7,876 bases of DNA from Ktedonobacterales bacterium (lineage in GTDB: Bacteria > Chloroflexota > Ktedonobacteria > Ktedonobacterales > JACDGC01). The notes under the pieces were generated by a model. The model was not told the DNA's origin. It ran no database searches and saw only the letters and a list, made by a program, of their open reading frames with translations. The DNA is taken from assembly GCA_013815535.1 (NCBI GenBank), contig JACDGC010000149.1:1-7876 (forward strand), in the 5' to 3' direction. Below are positions 6,577 to 7,876 of this stretch, piece after piece. Each line of letters begins with the position of its first letter. Position 1 is the stretch's first letter. The position numbers and the translations under genes were made by a program.

Positions 6577-7876
6577 ATGGGCAATCTCAACATCACAACC
6601 CTGGGCGATCCGCAGGTCCACCATGCTGCCGTTGCGTGCACATTTACCACGCGCAAGGCCCTGGCGTTGACCCTGTATCTCGCCGTCACGGCGCAGCCGC
6701 ACACCCGCGCTCACCTCGTCGCCCTGTTGTGGCCCGATGCCGATGCGGCCCACGGCTTGACCAATCTGCGGCAAACGCTCGGACGTATCCGCCAGGCATT
6801 GGGCACCGATGCGGATGAGCATCTGTTGACACCGGGGGCGCTCGTGCGGCTCGATGTGGGCGTGGCGGGGACGCTCGACCTCACCCAAGTCACCGCAGCG
6901 ATCCCGGCCACCACCGCCTCTGGCGTGCGCCTCGCCGCCCTGGGCAACTATAGGGGCAGCTTCTGCGAAACCCTCACCCTCGATGATGCCCCCGATTTCA
7001 TGGCCTGGGTCGGTGCCCAACAGGCCCATTGGGACGCCTGCTATGATGTCCTGGCCGCACACGAGGTGCAGGGGTGCCTCGCCCGTGGGCAGGCCGAAGA
7101 TGCCGTGACGCTGGGTAAGGCTTGGGTGCGCCTGCGTCCCGACCTCGAAGCGGCCTATCGCCTGCTCGCCGCCGCCCAGGCGGCGGCGGGGGACGTGACC
7201 GGTGCGCGGCTGACCCTGGCCGATTGCGCGCAGGTCTGGGCGAGCCTGGAGCTGGCGTTGGACCCCGCCACCGTGCGCTTGCAGGAGCAGATGCAGTCAT
7301 GGCCTGAGACCGCCCCAGCCTCCCCGGCGGCGCACACGATTCATCTGCCCTTCGTGGGGCGCCAGCGGGCCTTCGACCAGTTGCGCGGAGCCTATGAGCG
7401 CGCGCGGGACGGCACCCCCCACCTCGCGCTGATCGAGGGGGAGGCGGGGGTGGGCAAGTCACGCCTGCTGGGGGCCTTCACCCACTGGGTGACGCTCCAA
7501 GGGGCTGATGTGGTGCGGGGGCAAGCGTATGAGTTGAGCGGACGTTTCCCCTTCCAGCCGCTCGCCGAATTGGTGCGGGCACGGTTGGCGCGCGCGCATG
7601 CCCCCGATGACCTGCTGGATGATCCCTGGTTGACCGAACTCAGCCGCTTGGTGCCGGACTTGCGCGAACGCTATCCGGATCTGCCGCAGCCCGTAGATGA
7701 TGCGGGAGCGGGGGCACGGCTGGTCGAGGCGTTGGCCCAGGTGGGCCTGGCCTTGGCACGGGTCCGTCCAGTGGTGTGGGTGCTGGAGGATCTGCATTGG
7801 GCCGACGCGGCGACCCGCGCGGCCCTCACAGCGCTGCTGGGGCGGTGGGGGTCAGCGGGCGTGGCGATCGTGCTGG
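6577..7876 (+). CDS. BTAD-domain AAA ATPase transcriptional activator (SARP/AfsR-like), C-terminus outside window
   Basis: At least 433 residues, cut by the right edge. Residues about 1-95 form the winged-helix-like N-terminal region typical of this class (TTRKALALTLYL, then LVALLWPDAD, then LRQTLGRIRQALG). Residues about 125-245 match the bacterial transcriptional activator domain: YRGSFCE, the DAPDFMAWV helix, the ARGQAEDAV and AAYRLLAAAQAAAGD tetratricopeptide-like helices, and the closing LDPATVRLQEQM. LPFVGR near 257 opens an AAA_16/STAND-type ATPase. It has a Walker A motif GEAGVGKS at 288-295 and a Walker B VVWVLEDLHWAD with Asp405. Family members bind DNA and activate transcription, with ATPase-driven oligomerisation, and usually end in TPR or similar sensor repeats, which are not visible here. 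Base composition is much more GC-rich than the LuxR-type gene upstream, suggesting a different history. The target and inducer cannot be told from the sequence. Confidence 0.9.
   Translation, partial: MGNLNITTLGDPQVHHAAVACTFTTRKALALTLYLAVTAQPHTRAHLVALLWPDADAAHGLTNLRQTLGRIRQALGTDADEHLLTPGALVRLDVGVAGTLDLTQVTAAIPATTASGVRLAALGNYRGSFCETLTLDDAPDFMAWVGAQQAHWDACYDVLAAHEVQGCLARGQAEDAVTLGKAWVRLRPDLEAAYRLLAAAQAAAGDVTGARLTLADCAQVWASLELALDPATVRLQEQMQSWPETAPASPAAHTIHLPFVGRQRAFDQLRGAYERARDGTPHLALIEGEAGVGKSRLLGAFTHWVTLQGADVVRGQAYELSGRFPFQPLAELVRARLARAHAPDDLLDDPWLTELSRLVPDLRERYPDLPQPVDDAGAGARLVEALAQVGLALARVRPVVWVLEDLHWADAATRAALTALLGRWGSAGVAIVL

Noticed and set aside
6553..7062. Minus-strand open frame of 169 codons opposite the BTAD gene
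   Set aside because: It is a GC-rich antisense shadow; the plus frame contains clear winged-helix-like and BTAD motifs.
6998..7797. Other antisense open frames opposite the ATPase domain
   Set aside because: High-GC shadows; the plus frame has intact Walker A and B motifs.

Overview
The window looks like accessory DNA from a bacterium with high-GC core-type genes. It holds a secreted RHS/YD-repeat giant, a BTAD plus AAA ATPase activator and GAF-LuxR regulators. This mix is common in Chloroflexota and also occurs in other soil lineages. I infer Chloroflexota only weakly, because no rRNA, tRNA or marker gene is present.

Layout. (1) 1-4140, minus strand: one uninterrupted reading frame of 1,380 codons that runs off the left edge. 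It has a signal peptide, a beta-rich N-terminal part with the Gly-Trp-Ser-Leu signature of RHS/TcdB-like proteins, then YD repeats. Its C-terminus, where a toxin or variable tip would lie, is outside the window. (2) 4141-4575: a relatively AT-rich divergent intergenic region with a plausible rightward promoter. (3) 4576-4995, plus: a 139-aa protein that appears to be a GAF-like sensor without an output domain. It ends inside a perfect 19-bp inverted repeat. (4) 5229-6068, plus: a 279-aa GAF-like plus LuxR-type HTH regulator. It resembles the preceding ORF over its N-terminal half and carries a run of nine G in the sensor coding sequence. (5) 6069-6576: an intergenic region with an antisense remnant of an IS5-type transposase, a small hairpin and the leader of the next gene. 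(6) 6577-7876, plus: a high-GC BTAD/AAA-ATPase transcriptional activator cut by the right edge.

Reading as a unit. The RHS gene faces away from three regulatory genes, two of which are probably DNA-binding. It is plausible, but not shown, that the LuxR protein and its HTH-less neighbour tune the divergent RHS gene or the rightward genes. The transposase remnant, the long palindrome, the truncated paralogue and the uneven base composition (very GC-rich BTAD gene, more AT-rich 4.2-5.6 kb) point to a rearranged accessory region. The strongest leads are the tandem sensor pair, the G9 tract that could switch the LuxR gene off, and the palindrome at the point where the first sensor stops. None of these proves a new system.
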